DNA of 64,000 nucleotides. Source: Alistipes provencensis (GTDB taxonomy: Bacteria; Bacteroidota; Bacteroidia; Bacteroidales; Rikenellaceae). The stretch is from contig NZ_LT559262.1 of assembly GCF_900083545.1 (NCBI RefSeq), positions 718,396 to 782,395 on the forward strand, read 5' to 3'. Of the stretch, positions 51,685-62,019 are shown one piece after another. A program made the translations under genes and the position numbers. The notes beneath the pieces were generated by a model that was not told where the DNA came from, ran no database searches, and saw only the letters and a program-made list of their open reading frames with translations. Numbering within the stretch: the stretch's first letter is position 1; each line of letters begins with the position of its first letter.

Positions 51685-52743
51685 CTAAAACAATGTGTTA
51701 TAATTAAAATTATTGATGCAAATGGCAGACATATTAAAAGAAGTCGTCAATGCTCTTTTTATTCCATTTTGAAGGGATTCTATGCTGTTTTTCTCAACAA
51801 CATAACCATTAATACCCTCATATATGATTGTGTTGAAATCAACACAATTAGAAGCAACTACCGGCACGTTTAACGTTAGTGCTTCAAGAACTACATTGGG
51901 GAAACCTTCTGTACGAGAAGACATTATGAAAAGATCTGATGCCTTGATATATGGGTAGGGGTTAGGTTTATGCCCCATTAATATTATATTTTCATGTAGA
52001 CCTTTTTTATCAATCAAAGATTGTAAATAGTTGCGGTATCCTGCCTCATAACGTTCTTCTCCAAGGATTCTAACCTTTATATTATGATCCGATTTAATCA
52101 ATGGAGTAATGGCTTCTATTAAAATATCAAAACCTTTAACGGAATAAAGGGCTCCTACTGCTATTATATTAAATTCTGACTTGGAAATATTTTCAGCAAT
52201 TGGTTTTTGAGATTGCGCACTCACATAGTCTTTGTCAATTAGATTGAAAATGACCTTTACTTTTTGAGGTGATAACCCATAATTTTTTATAATATCTTGG
52301 CGCATATACTCGGTTTGAGCAATCACTATATCCATTTTTCTGTAAAATAACGGATAAATATAATGCAGTAGCTTTCCTTTAATGCTCGTTTCATATATTT
52401 CAGAAGGCGTAACAGCAACACGAGTATAGATTCTAAAATTAATCCTTGTCAAAAATCGCACAATTGGCAACATATACGCGATTGTGCCATGCGAGGTAAA
52501 TACACTATGAGGTCGAAATTCGCGTATTAACTCACACAACTGTTTCAGCGCTTGTCGCATATGCGATTTATCCGCAAAAGTTATAGGAATCTGCGGATTA
52601 ATATTACACTTTTCAAATGTGCAAGTATAAAACACCTTGATTTCATATTTGGACAGGTCCAAACTATTGATAATATTAATGAATACTCGTTCTGCACCAC
52701 CTCCATTTACTGATGTGCCAACGAATAAGATTCTATGCTTCAT
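51685..52743 (-). CDS. Family 4 glycosyltransferase
   Basis: A 352-residue GT-B enzyme: N-terminal GTSVNGGGAERVFINI (about 8-24), and the GT4 domain with NIIAVGALYSVKGFDILIEA, ILMGHKPNPYPYIKASDLFIMSS and the E-x7-E motif in RTEGFPNVVLEALTLNVPVVAS. It overlaps the upstream polymerase gene by 11 bases. Retaining transfer to the lipid-linked repeat unit is inferred. Confidence 0.9.
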   Translation of the reverse strand: MKHRILFVGTSVNGGGAERVFINIINSLDLSKYEIKVFYTCTFEKCNINPQIPITFADKSHMRQALKQLCELIREFRPHSVFTSHGTIAYMLPIVRFLTRINFRIYTRVAVTPSEIYETSIKGKLLHYIYPLFYRKMDIVIAQTEYMRQDIIKNYGLSPQKVKVIFNLIDKDYVSAQSQKPIAENISKSEFNIIAVGALYSVKGFDILIEAITPLIKSDHNIKVRILGEERYEAGYRNYLQSLIDKKGLHENIILMGHKPNPYPYIKASDLFIMSSRTEGFPNVVLEALTLNVPVVASNCVDFNTIIYEGINGYVVEKNSIESLQNGIKRALTTSFNMSAICINNFNYNTLF

Positions 52744-53917
52744 TATAAGGTAATAAATTAGTCTTATTCAGACGGTATAATGCGTATATAAATACAGATA
52801 TAATAAACCACCACTTACGAGATTCCCAATTGGTTGTAAGCATGGAAATAAGAGGTATAATCAATAAGAGATAGTAAACTGATTTGTTTTTAATCTTGAT
52901 CGATTTAAGATATAAAAACAGGCGGGATAAATAATATAAAACTAAAGATAGTCCGATTATACCAGTAGTTGTTAATAGATTCAGATAAAAATTATGCGCT
53001 CCAATTTTCAGACCGGAATATTGAGAGAAAACGGTTATAAATGTCCCCCATCCTGTTCCTTTGATTATTGGAAAGTCGGGTAGGCTTAGCATATCAAATA
53101 TTTTACTCCAAATATAGCCTCGTCCAGCCATTTCATTCTCTGCTATTTGATCTTGAATACCTAAATAACGTTCCTGAACGGCTTCCGGAAGGGCAAAAAA
53201 GAAATATAGGATTCCAAGTATCAATATTAATACAGAGAGGACGGACTTCAAATTATTTTTCTTCCAAATTTTCGGAATTGAATAAAATAATAATGTCGTT
53301 GCCAACATTATTATACCGTTCCGCGAACCTAAAATTAGAATGAAATAGCTGAATATTGCAATTCCTATTATACATAGTATATTAAGCATTCGTTTGGTAC
53401 GAGATAAATTTGTTGAAATTATCAATAAAAAAATTATCGCGTAATTTATCATGAACGCATTTTCATTAGGGTTTCCTGTCGTAAATTCAGATCGATAACT
53501 CATATCGACAGCCGAGTTTACTTGATACTCCCCTAAACTTGCAATTCCTATATACCCGCATCCTAAACAAAATGCTACCATTGCCCATTTCAGCCTTTTA
53601 TAATCACATATTACATTAGTTGCCAACACTGTGACAATCATATATTGAATCAGTAGTTGTACTCTATGCAACGTCTCATCTTGATCGTAACTCCAGATGA
53701 TCGAAATGAAACAATAGAATATGAATGAAAATAAAATTACAATGTGGGGCTGCTCTGTTGTTTTTATTTTATAGCAACTCGAAATATCGAATAAACTTGC
53801 CGCAAACAATAAAATGAATACAATCCGTCCATAAGATATATCTTCAGCAATAGTGATTGCCTCCATTGGAATAAGCCCAATATATAGAATTGTCAAGATA
53901 TATATTATTTTCCCCAT
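52733..53917 (-). CDS. Wzy-type O-antigen/capsule polymerase
   Basis: A 394-residue membrane protein with about 11 helices and a large periplasmic loop (about 225-300) containing MAGRGYIWSKIF and GTGWGTFITV; the helix-loop pattern with GSRNG (about 199-203) and KIGAHNFYLNLLTTTGIIG is typical of the Wzy_C/O-antigen ligase family. It polymerises repeat units in a Wzx/Wzy route; a ligase role is the alternative. Start shares one base with the stop of the upstream acetyltransferase (TAATG). Confidence 0.82.
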   Translation of the reverse strand: MGKIIYILTILYIGLIPMEAITIAEDISYGRIVFILLFAASLFDISSCYKIKTTEQPHIVILFSFIFYCFISIIWSYDQDETLHRVQLLIQYMIVTVLATNVICDYKRLKWAMVAFCLGCGYIGIASLGEYQVNSAVDMSYRSEFTTGNPNENAFMINYAIIFLLIISTNLSRTKRMLNILCIIGIAIFSYFILILGSRNGIIMLATTLLFYSIPKIWKKNNLKSVLSVLILILGILYFFFALPEAVQERYLGIQDQIAENEMAGRGYIWSKIFDMLSLPDFPIIKGTGWGTFITVFSQYSGLKIGAHNFYLNLLTTTGIIGLSLVLYYLSRLFLYLKSIKIKNKSVYYLLLIIPLISMLTTNWESRKWWFIISVFIYALYRLNKTNLLPYNEA

Positions 53918-54489
53918 TATTCTCGAGTTGTGATCAATCTGGCTGGATTTCCACCTATAACCGAATAGGACGCAAAATCTTTACATACTACAGACCGTGC
54001 TGCTATTACAGTTCCATCTTTTACCGTCCGGCCAGGAGTGAATAAAACTTCACGACCGATCCATACATCATTGCCGATGCGAGTAACTTTTTTGTCTGTA
54101 TAACCTTGTGACCGAATACTTTTTGATTTATCTTTATACGCATGATTAAACGCGAGGAAAAAACATTGCGGTCCCATCATTACATTATCCCCTATTTTGA
54201 CATTGGACGGTAACATACAATTTATTCCCATGCCGGAATTATCTCCTATTTCGATTTCTAACCCTGATCCAAAGTTGCACCCATGCTCAATATTTACATT
54301 TTTCCCACACTTCAAAAAAATATGTTTGCATATTGTATATCGAATAGCTTTTGCTCGAAATAATTTACCCATAAAACTATAACTGCTGGGAAGATGTATA
54401 GCGAGGCCATAGTATAATGCAAGCCATATTAGCTTAGTTTTATGATCTCCTGGCTTATTACTATATGGACGATTATATGTTGATGCCAT
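53917..54489 (-). CDS. Hexapeptide-repeat acetyltransferase (WcaF/CysE-like)
   Basis: A 190-residue left-handed beta-helix protein: CGKNVNIEHGCNFGSGLEIEIGDNSGMGINC, IGDNVMMGPQCFFLAFNHAYKD (catalytic His in FNH) and IGNDVWIGREVLFTPGRTVKDG, ending in VIGGNPARLI. It O-acetylates a sugar of the repeat unit using acetyl-CoA. It is one of three acetyltransferases in this operon and overlaps its upstream glycosyltransferase by 17 bases. Confidence 0.88.
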   Translation of the reverse strand: MASTYNRPYSNKPGDHKTKLIWLALYYGLAIHLPSSYSFMGKLFRAKAIRYTICKHIFLKCGKNVNIEHGCNFGSGLEIEIGDNSGMGINCMLPSNVKIGDNVMMGPQCFFLAFNHAYKDKSKSIRSQGYTDKKVTRIGNDVWIGREVLFTPGRTVKDGTVIAARSVVCKDFASYSVIGGNPARLITTRE

Positions 54490-55603
54490 AATGACGAAGC
54501 AAATTGGTCACATTAGATTTTAATTGGAATTTTTGACGAGCATGATTCCCGGCAGCATTCCCCATTTGAATGCGTAATGATTCTGAGTTGATCAAATATT
54601 CCATCGCTTCAGCCAGTTGTTGTGGGTTCTCCTTGTCTATAAGTATTCCGGTTACACCATTCCGAACACTCTCTACAATGCCACCGACACGAGTCCCTAT
54701 TGTAGGAATATTTGCAAGAGATGCCTCCATAATAGAAAGAGGAATTCCTTCAGAACGAGATGGCTGACAATATATATCACATGCGGAAAGCAATTCAGGA
54801 ACTGTATCTATTACACCAATCCAACGAATATAATCACTAATGTGCAATTGTGCTTCCAATTGATGCAAAGTTTCTGTTTGTTCCGGATTCTGCCCCCCGC
54901 CGATTTGTACTATTTGAAAGTTTGCTATTTGCTTTTTATGAACAAGTATATCTATGGCTTTCAAGAGAATATCCACACCTTTAACGGGGTTATGATAGGC
55001 TACATTGGCAATCTTTATTTTGTCCACAGCCAATGTATATTTTGAAATCATTTCACGCTTATCGTAAAAAAAATCTTCAACCCCAAGATACTCTGTTACT
55101 ACTTTTTTCTTCCCCCACCACAACCCGTTGCACATTGCATCAGTAGAAGCTTGCGATACACACAAATATTTTGTGCATATTAAGGTCTCCATACTATAAA
55201 TAATTCGAGACTTAAATGTATCCAAAGATGGAAGGCAATGCTGCGTTGCAATACGATACTTAACCCTGCAACTTATCGCCGCTAACATTGCAGAAAACCC
55301 ACAACTCGAAAAATTTGTATGTATGGCAATTGTAAGATATTGTTTAATCAGCTTCCGAATGGCTTGATAATGCTGAAAATGACTTTTGAACGGTATTACA
55401 CGATATTCACCTCCAATAGATTTCAGGTCATTGATATAATCCTGACATGCGGGTTCTATGGAAAAACAGACAATTAAATGGCACCCCATCGATTTGAGCT
55501 GCCTGCATTCCTCAATGATGAATTTTTCAAATCCACCATATTTTTTTGCTCCCATTCCGATTATTTCAACAATTGTAGGGAGCGAGTTGTGATTATTTCC
55601 CAT
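54473..55603 (-). CDS. Family 4 glycosyltransferase
   Basis: A 376-residue GT-B enzyme: GMGAKKYGGFEKFIIEECRQ (donor loop, about 12-31), IANVAYHNPVKGVDILLKAI, IGVIDTVPELLSACDIYCQP and the retaining GT4 motif SRSEGIPLSIMEASLANIPT, then IGTRVGGIVESV. Overlaps the acyltransferase upstream by 11 bases. Donor unknown. Confidence 0.9.
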   Translation of the reverse strand: MGNNHNSLPTIVEIIGMGAKKYGGFEKFIIEECRQLKSMGCHLIVCFSIEPACQDYINDLKSIGGEYRVIPFKSHFQHYQAIRKLIKQYLTIAIHTNFSSCGFSAMLAAISCRVKYRIATQHCLPSLDTFKSRIIYSMETLICTKYLCVSQASTDAMCNGLWWGKKKVVTEYLGVEDFFYDKREMISKYTLAVDKIKIANVAYHNPVKGVDILLKAIDILVHKKQIANFQIVQIGGGQNPEQTETLHQLEAQLHISDYIRWIGVIDTVPELLSACDIYCQPSRSEGIPLSIMEASLANIPTIGTRVGGIVESVRNGVTGILIDKENPQQLAEAMEYLINSESLRIQMGNAAGNHARQKFQLKSNVTNLLRHYGINI

Positions 55604-56231
55604 ATTGTTCTAATATGTCATCAGAAAGCAACCGAGGTAATTGATCTATGTCTGTTTTTACTATTTTTGCAGGGTTGCCAGCAGCAATACTATTAGCAGG
55701 AACATCTTTTGTAACGACACTACAAGCAGCAATTACTGCTCCTTGTCCAATTTTTACCCCTTTACAAATACGGACATTGCTTCCAATCCACACATAATTC
55801 TCTATGATAATCGGAGCCGATTGACTATATTTCCATCCGCGATATTCAGAGTCCCATGGAGTTTTGTACATCAATGCACGATCTTGGGGATTGACCGGAT
55901 GATTATTATTATCGCACACAGTAATATTATCAGCTAAACGGACATAATCCCCCATATTAATAGAATTGCTACACAATATTTTGCAATCAAATCCAATGTG
56001 ACAATGCTCTCCAATTGTAATTTTCCCTTGATTCTGTGAACAAATTGTTCCGGAAAAAAACCTAAAATCATTGCCAATAATGATGTCTTTAGCCGTTGAG
56101 CCTCTAAATGGACGTATATGTGCATGACGAAGAATTTGAGCTTTTCCAGTAAATGTTGCATTCTTATGAGCCTGATGGCAGTTATACCATTTGCCTGGCA
56201 ACTCTATTAGTTTGAGTATAAATGAAATCAT
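55593..56231 (-). CDS. Hexapeptide-repeat acyltransferase
   Basis: A 212-residue beta-helix protein: ILRHAHIRPFRGST, GKITIGEHCHIGFDCKI, MGDYVRLADNITVCDNNNHP (probable catalytic His in NNHP) and IENYVWIGSNVRICKGVKIG, with AAGNPAKIV near the end. Similar in type but clearly different in sequence from the other two acetyltransferases here. It overlaps the flippase stop by 4 bases. Confidence 0.87.
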   Translation of the reverse strand: MISFILKLIELPGKWYNCHQAHKNATFTGKAQILRHAHIRPFRGSTAKDIIIGNDFRFFSGTICSQNQGKITIGEHCHIGFDCKILCSNSINMGDYVRLADNITVCDNNNHPVNPQDRALMYKTPWDSEYRGWKYSQSAPIIIENYVWIGSNVRICKGVKIGQGAVIAACSVVTKDVPANSIAAGNPAKIVKTDIDQLPRLLSDDILEQYGK

Positions 56232-57661
56232 AATTGTTTTTTTACAAGATTAACTAAATGGGTAAATGCGTCTAATTTAAATATGTAAGATAGGCCGGCA
56301 TAACTAGCAATTCCTATTAAAATCTCAACAAACAGACGTATTGTAGGTTGTATATTCATGAACCTACAACTTAATACCAAACAAACCATCACTCCTGTTG
56401 TAGTAAATATTGGTATAAGTTCCTTGAATTGAGAATATATCGAATATTTTATCTCTTTTCCACAGTAATAGGTAATAAATAAACAACTGCTAATTGTTGC
56501 AATGACATATCCTAAAAGAACGGCAATTATTGACTGTTTTATTGTAAGAATAATGAATATGGTCATCAATAAGTATTTAAGGAGATTTAGCCTAAAATAG
56601 AGCCGTCCTTTCCCTAGCGCCTTAATCACATTAACATTAATCATATGCATAGGATACAGGGAACTAGTGATACATAAGAGGTGAAAATATGGGACTGACG
56701 GAAGCCATTTCTCAGTTAAAAGGACCTCAAATAAGTCGTGACCTATAGCTGCAATACCAAGCATTATCGGCAGATGTAGGTACATTGTCACATTGATGAC
56801 CTTTTTATATGCACTCCGCAGTCGATCCATGTCATTTTGCAACTCAGCAAAAGCAGGAAAACTCACTCTTTGTACAGCAGACATTACAGTACCAGTCGCA
56901 ATATTTTCAAATCTAAAAGCCTGATTATAATAACCCACATCTACAACATTAAAGAAACGACCGATTATAACCGTATAGATATTTTGAAATATCGATGCCA
57001 GAGCGAAAGTGCCTAGAAGATTAATGCTGAAATTCCAAATTGTTCGAATTGAGTAAAAACTGAATTTAATGACTGGCCTCCAGTCATTAATTATCCATAA
57101 AGTAAGAGTCCTTACTATATATAAGGTTAATGTTTGATATACAAGAGCCCAAACTCCGTAACCGCTATAAGCATAATACAAACCAACAAACCCTGATATT
57201 AAAGAAGAAACCACAGATACCAATGTGAGTTGCTTCACTTTAAGTTGTTTCGTTAAAAGGGTATGTTGTATTATACTGAATGCATTAATTGGGAATAAGA
57301 GAAAAAGAGTGCGAGATATACTTATTAATGAGGGTTGTCGATAGAATTCTGCGATAAATGGTGCTAAATAATACAATACAACAAAAACGGCTAAACTTAA
57401 AAGAATGTTTAAGAAAAAAATTGTACTATAATCTTTGTTTGATACATCTCGTTTTTGAATGAGAGCCTGTCCAAACCCACCATCGATTAACACCATTCCG
57501 AAAACGGTAAATATATGGATCATATTGACTAATCCATAATCTGCCGGGGTCAATTTTCTGGCAAGTAGAACAGTGATGAAGAATCCTATAAATAATGAGG
57601 CGAATTTTTCAATCGTCCCCCAAATTACACCTGCAACAAAAGTTTTTCCTAAACTGGCCAT
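56228..57661 (-). CDS. Wzx-type polysaccharide flippase
   Basis: A 477-residue membrane protein of the MATE/MVF/PST type with 12-14 helices: IWGTIEKFASLFIGFFITVLLARKL (with PADYGLVNM), FGQALIQKRDVSNKDYSTIFF, FNVVDVGYYNQAFRFENIATG. ATG 57661 (MASLGKTFVAG) is chosen over an in-frame TTG at 57682, which lies in the preceding inverted repeat. It flips the lipid-linked repeat unit to the periplasm. Confidence 0.88.
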   Translation of the reverse strand: MASLGKTFVAGVIWGTIEKFASLFIGFFITVLLARKLTPADYGLVNMIHIFTVFGMVLIDGGFGQALIQKRDVSNKDYSTIFFLNILLSLAVFVVLYYLAPFIAEFYRQPSLISISRTLFLLFPINAFSIIQHTLLTKQLKVKQLTLVSVVSSLISGFVGLYYAYSGYGVWALVYQTLTLYIVRTLTLWIINDWRPVIKFSFYSIRTIWNFSINLLGTFALASIFQNIYTVIIGRFFNVVDVGYYNQAFRFENIATGTVMSAVQRVSFPAFAELQNDMDRLRSAYKKVINVTMYLHLPIMLGIAAIGHDLFEVLLTEKWLPSVPYFHLLCITSSLYPMHMINVNVIKALGKGRLYFRLNLLKYLLMTIFIILTIKQSIIAVLLGYVIATISSCLFITYYCGKEIKYSIYSQFKELIPIFTTTGVMVCLVLSCRFMNIQPTIRLFVEILIGIASYAGLSYIFKLDAFTHLVNLVKKQL

Positions 57662-57675
57662 AATTCCGAAGAGAC

Positions 57676-57716
57676 TAAACAAGTCATATTATGATTACAC
57701 ATAACATGACTTGTTT
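57676..57716 (-). other. 12-bp perfect inverted repeat at the cassette boundary
   Basis: TAAACAAGTCAT / ATGACTTGTTTA with a 17-base spacer lies between the dehydrogenase stop (57723) and the flippase start (57661). It can form a hairpin in the RNA and could attenuate transcription or act as a recombination joint. No clear T-run follows in the direction of transcription (GTCTCTTCGG). Confidence 0.55.
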
Positions 57717-57722
57717 AAATAG

Positions 57723-58982
57723 TTACAATCTGCCATCAGCCTCTTTAAGCAACCACTTCACATCATAAATTACATTGCGATCTTTTCTAATTTGGTCAAT
57801 ATTCAAATCTTGAAATTCGTTATGTGCCACAGCCATAATTGTTGCATCGAATTTATTCATGGGAAGTTCGCTAACAATATCAATATTGTATTCAAGCTTA
57901 GCGACTATTGGATTGGCCCAAGGATCATAGACCGTAATGTTCACATTATATTCTTTGAGCGCTTTGTAAATATCTATTACTTTAGTATTGCGTACATCAG
58001 GGCAGTTTTCTTTGAACGTGAATCCCATAATCAGAATTTCAGAGTTTAAAACCTGAATCCCCTTCTTTAACATTAGCTTAATGACTTGGTTCGCGACGTA
58101 AGCCCCCATTCCGTCATTCATGCGGCGACCGGCCAGAATGATCTCTGGGTTATAACCGTGGCGCTGTGCGCACTGTGCCAGATAATAGGGATCTACTCCG
58201 ATGCAATGACCACCTACCAATCCCGGCTTGAATGGCAGAAAATTCCATTTTGTAGAGGCTGCCTCTAATACATCTTGGGTATTAATACCCATGCAAGTGA
58301 AAATTTTTGAAAGTTCATTCACGAAAGCGATGTTAATATCACGCTGTGAGTTCTCTATCACTTTTGCAGCTTCTGCAACTTTGATTGTCGGAGCCAGGTG
58401 TGTGCCGGCAGTGATCACCGAAGCATATACATCATTCACAAATTGCCCGATTTCGGGTGTAGAACCTGACGTCACCTTTTTGATTTTTTCAACTGTATGT
58501 TCCTTGTCGCCCGGATTGATGCGCTCCGGAGAATAACCGGCAAAAAAGTCTTCATTGAATTTCAGCCCGGAGACCTTTTCAACCACCGGAATGCACTCAT
58601 CCTCCGTAACACCCGGATAGACGGTCGATTCGTAAACCACGACATCGCCTTTCGAAATCACCTTCCCGACCGTCGTACTTGCCCCGTAGAGGGGTGTCAG
58701 GTCCGGATTGTTGTTCTCATCGACAGGAGTGGGAACTGCAACCACATAAAAATTGCAATCTCTGATATCATCAATATTTGAGGTACAAACAAAACCGTTG
58801 TTAATAGCGGATTGCAACAATTCATCTGAAACCTCCAGCGTTGCGTCATGACCTGCCATCAGCGCATCAACGCGCTTCTGATTCATATCGAAACCAACGG
58901 TTTTATACTTCGTGGAGAAAAGGCGAGCCAATGGCAAGCCCACATAACCGAGCCCGATTACGCAAATCTTTACTTCTTTCAT
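57723..58982 (-). CDS. UDP-N-acetyl-hexosamine 6-dehydrogenase (TviB/WbpO-like)
   Basis: A 419-residue NAD-dependent nucleotide-sugar dehydrogenase: Rossmann [18 protein letters not shown] (about 6-23), [32 protein letters not shown], and the catalytic Cys in [16 protein letters not shown]. Length and motifs place it in the TviB/WbpO group, which oxidises UDP-GlcNAc or UDP-GalNAc to the uronic acid. It works with the neighbouring TviC-like epimerase. GC content is higher than the flippase side. Confidence 0.9.
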   Translation of the reverse strand: MKEVKICVIGLGYVGLPLARLFSTKYKTVGFDMNQKRVDALMAGHDATLEVSDELLQSAINNGFVCTSNIDDIRDCNFYVVAVPTPVDENNNPDLTPLYGASTTVGKVISKGDVVVYESTVYPGVTEDECIPVVEKVSGLKFNEDFFAGYSPERINPGDKEHTVEKIKKVTSGSTPEIGQFVNDVYASVITAGTHLAPTIKVAEAAKVIENSQRDINIAFVNELSKIFTCMGINTQDVLEAASTKWNFLPFKPGLVGGHCIGVDPYYLAQCAQRHGYNPEIILAGRRMNDGMGAYVANQVIKLMLKKGIQVLNSEILIMGFTFKENCPDVRNTKVIDIYKALKEYNVNITVYDPWANPIVAKLEYNIDIVSELPMNKFDATIMAVAHNEFQDLNIDQIRKDRNVIYDVKWLLKEADGRL

Positions 58983-59007
58983 TGTTCTATGTTGAGTTTA
59001 TTTTGTT

Positions 59008-59982
59008 TTACAGATTTTCACGATACCATTCGACCGCCTCTTTCAGGCCGTCGCGCATGGAGAATTGTGGATTGTATTCCAATAGGCGGCGCGCTTTGTC
59101 GATCGACGCCAGCGAGTGCGGGATGTCTCCCGAGCGGTTAGGCCCGTGTGTGGGTTCGATCCGTCCGATCGCCGGATCGTATTCCGAGAGAAATTCCTTC
59201 AGGTAATCGACCAGTTGATTGAGTGTTGTGCGCTCCCCAAACGCCGTGTTGTAGATCTGGTTTACCGCTGCGGGGTTGGTCGTGTCAATGGCGCGGAGGT
59301 TCATCTGAATGACGTTGTCGATGTAGGTAAAGTCGCGGGAATATTCGCCGTCGCCGTTGATGTTGGGTGCTTCGTGGTTGAGGAACTTCTTGACGAAAAG
59401 CGGAATGACCGCAGCATAGGCGCCATTGGGATCCTGCCGACGACCGAACACGTTGAAATAGCGCAGGCCTATGTATTCGAACCCTTCGTAGGTGCGGGCG
59501 AACACATCAGCATAAAGTTCATCCACATATTTGGTTATCGCATACGGAGAAAGCGGTTTGCCGATCACATCCTCCACTTTGGGAAGACTCTTCGAATCGC
59601 CGTAGGTCGACGACGAGGCTGCAAATACGAACCGGCGCACTCCGGCGTCGCGTGCGGCCACGATCATGTTCAAAAAGCCGCTGATGTTGACTTCATTCGT
59701 GGTGACAGGGTCTTTGATGGAACGCGGCACAGAACCCAAAGCCGCTTCATGTAATACATATTCGACCCCTTCCACGGCTTTACGACAATCTTCAATCTTG
59801 CGGATGTCGCCGACGATCAATTTGAAACGGTCAGGGTAGCTTTCGATCAGCGGAATGAGATTTTCCATGTGCCCTGTGGCGAAATTGTCCAGGCAAACCA
59901 CATGGTCGCCTCTTTGCAGCAAGGCTTCGCACAGGTTGGAGCCGATGAAACCGGCTCCGCCGGTAACTAATACTTTATTCAT
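59008..59982 (-). CDS. UDP-GlcNAc C4-epimerase (TviC/WbpP-like)
   Basis: A 324-residue extended SDR: VTGGAGFIGSNLCEAL (7-22), the WbpP/TviC signature LHEAALGSVPRSIKDP, active-site Ser in FAASSSTYGDS and Tyr-Lys in YAITKYVDELY, then GLRYFNVFGRRQDPNGAYAAV. ATG 59982 begins the Rossmann strand directly; upstream in-frame codons are not needed. Together with the dehydrogenase it should yield UDP-GalNAcA. Confidence 0.9.
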   Translation of the reverse strand: MNKVLVTGGAGFIGSNLCEALLQRGDHVVCLDNFATGHMENLIPLIESYPDRFKLIVGDIRKIEDCRKAVEGVEYVLHEAALGSVPRSIKDPVTTNEVNISGFLNMIVAARDAGVRRFVFAASSSTYGDSKSLPKVEDVIGKPLSPYAITKYVDELYADVFARTYEGFEYIGLRYFNVFGRRQDPNGAYAAVIPLFVKKFLNHEAPNINGDGEYSRDFTYIDNVIQMNLRAIDTTNPAAVNQIYNTAFGERTTLNQLVDYLKEFLSEYDPAIGRIEPTHGPNRSGDIPHSLASIDKARRLLEYNPQFSMRDGLKEAVEWYRENL

Positions 59983-60013
59983 AATGATGTTTTGAATCGT
60001 TTCCGATTTATTT

Positions 60014-61978
60014 TCATTGAGCTTCGATCCGCACCTCTTCGCGGTCGTATATTTCATATTTGGAATTCTTCGACTTAAACTCTGGAACAGTCCTCTTCAT
60101 GAGCCGTATCATATCGGGGATACAGACCGAACGGGAGAGGCTTTCCAGTTCCTCGGCTACCTCACATGCCTCCCGGTAATCATACTCCCGAACTTTTGCG
60201 ATCCGGATACGGTCGTGAAGTGTCGGTTCTGTATTCTCTTTATTCGAAAGTACTTCCTCGTAGAGTTTCTCACCCGGCCGCAGACCCGTGTATTCGATCT
60301 TGATGTCCTTATCCGGTTCGAAACCCGCCAACTCGATCATCCGACGGGCCAGATGGGCAATCTTCACCGATTCGCCCATGTCGAAAACGAAGATCTGGTT
60401 GCCCGTCGACATCGTAGCTGCCTCCATCACCAACCGGCAGGCCTCCGGAATCGTCATGAAGAAGCGCGTGATATCGGGATGTGTAACCGTCACCGGGCCA
60501 CCTTTGGCGATCTGCTCCCGGAAACGAGGGATCACCGAGCCGTTCGAACCCAGCACGTTTCCGAAGCGCGTCGTCACGAATTTCGTCTTGCCCTTCATCG
60601 TCCCCTGTTCGATCGACAGCCCCAGCGACTGCACATAGATTTCCGCAAGGCGTTTCGTGCAACCCATCACATTCGTCGGGTTCACGGCCTTGTCCGTCGA
60701 GATCATCACCATCTTCTCCACATCATACTCGATACACTTGTCCGCCACGTTGCGCGATCCGGCAACATTCACCAGCACCGCTTCGCAGGGATTTTCCTCC
60801 ATCAACGGGACGTGCTTGTAAGCCGCGGCATGGAATACCACTTGAGGACGGTAAGTCCGGAATGCAAAGTCCAGACGCGCCGGGATTCGCACGTCACCGA
60901 TAACCGGAATGAATTTCAACTCCGGATAGCGTTCTTCCAGCTCCAGACGCAGGTTGTGCATCGGGGTCTCACCATTATCATACAGAATAAGTTCCCGGAT
61001 ACCGAACGTTGCCAACTGTCGGCATAGTTCCGAGCCGATAGACCCGGCGGCGCCGGTTACAAGAATGGTCTTGCCTCGGAAATTGGCGATGATCTCCTCC
61101 ATCGAGATCTTGATTTCGGGGCGGCCCAGCAGGTCTTCGATCTTGATCTCGCGGATCGACTGCTTCATGATCTTACCGTCGATAACCTCGTCGATCGGCG
61201 GCGATATCAGCACCTTGACGCCTTTTTCTGCGCAGTAATTGATCAGGCGTTCCTGCTCCTCCTGTGCATCGTCGTTCGTGGCGAACAGTACGGCATCGAT
61301 ATCGAAGCGGTCGCGCAGGTACTCCACGCTTCCGGCATCCTCGAAATAGTAGACCGGACAGTCTGCGACCGTATGATTGCGCAGACGCTTGCCGTATGTC
61401 AGGAAACCCGCTACCCGGTAGTGAGGCGAGTTCTGCAACCGCGGAACCAGCGACACCGACTTGTCGCCCGTGCCGTAGACCAGCACCCGCTGACAACTGT
61501 TACGTCGGACGGATTTCAATTTGAGCAGATCGTAGATGACGATCATGCAGAGGCGCAGGCCCAGCAAAAGGAACAGAGTCACCAAGACATCCAATAAGAA
61601 GCCCATGGCAACAGCGGCCATCGATGGAGCCGGACTCTGAGGCAGCATGAGGACATATCCGAACATCAGCGCGTCTTTCAGCAGAACCGCGGCGCCGAGT
61701 TTCCACACCTCGCGTAAGGTCGAGTGGCGGATGATGCTCCGGAATGTACGGAAAAGGACGAACGAAATAACGCTGAGTAAGCATGAGCCAGCCAGAAGAC
61801 AGGCTCCGTATTCGACCGTAAAAACAGGATTGGGGAAAAGACCACGCACCAACAGGTACGCAATGAAGGTGGCGAAAACCGAAAGGAGGGCATCGATACC
61901 CAGGATTAACCACGAGGAGAAGTATCGGGAAGAAAGGTATTTCTCAACTCCGATACGCGATAGGAAGTGATAAATCAT
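60014..61978 (-). CDS. Membrane-bound UDP-GlcNAc 4,6-dehydratase (WbpM/CapD/FlaA1-like)
   Basis: A 654-residue protein with four N-terminal helices (about 20-140), a first Rossmann-like domain (about 150-270, VLVYGTGDKSVSLVPRL) and the SDR dehydratase domain from about 300 (GAAGSIGSELCRQL). The active site has Met in place of the usual Tyr (STDKAVNPTNVMGCTKRLAE), as in WbpM-type enzymes. It makes a 4-keto-6-deoxy sugar that the DegT aminotransferase can aminate. Confidence 0.93.
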   Translation of the reverse strand: MIYHFLSRIGVEKYLSSRYFSSWLILGIDALLSVFATFIAYLLVRGLFPNPVFTVEYGACLLAGSCLLSVISFVLFRTFRSIIRHSTLREVWKLGAAVLLKDALMFGYVLMLPQSPAPSMAAVAMGFLLDVLVTLFLLLGLRLCMIVIYDLLKLKSVRRNSCQRVLVYGTGDKSVSLVPRLQNSPHYRVAGFLTYGKRLRNHTVADCPVYYFEDAGSVEYLRDRFDIDAVLFATNDDAQEEQERLINYCAEKGVKVLISPPIDEVIDGKIMKQSIREIKIEDLLGRPEIKISMEEIIANFRGKTILVTGAAGSIGSELCRQLATFGIRELILYDNGETPMHNLRLELEERYPELKFIPVIGDVRIPARLDFAFRTYRPQVVFHAAAYKHVPLMEENPCEAVLVNVAGSRNVADKCIEYDVEKMVMISTDKAVNPTNVMGCTKRLAEIYVQSLGLSIEQGTMKGKTKFVTTRFGNVLGSNGSVIPRFREQIAKGGPVTVTHPDITRFFMTIPEACRLVMEAATMSTGNQIFVFDMGESVKIAHLARRMIELAGFEPDKDIKIEYTGLRPGEKLYEEVLSNKENTEPTLHDRIRIAKVREYDYREACEVAEELESLSRSVCIPDMIRLMKRTVPEFKSKNSKYEIYDREEVRIEAQ

Positions 61979-62019
61979 GTGAGGCGCGTAAAATTAGGTC
62001 TCTAAAATTCAGCAGTCGG

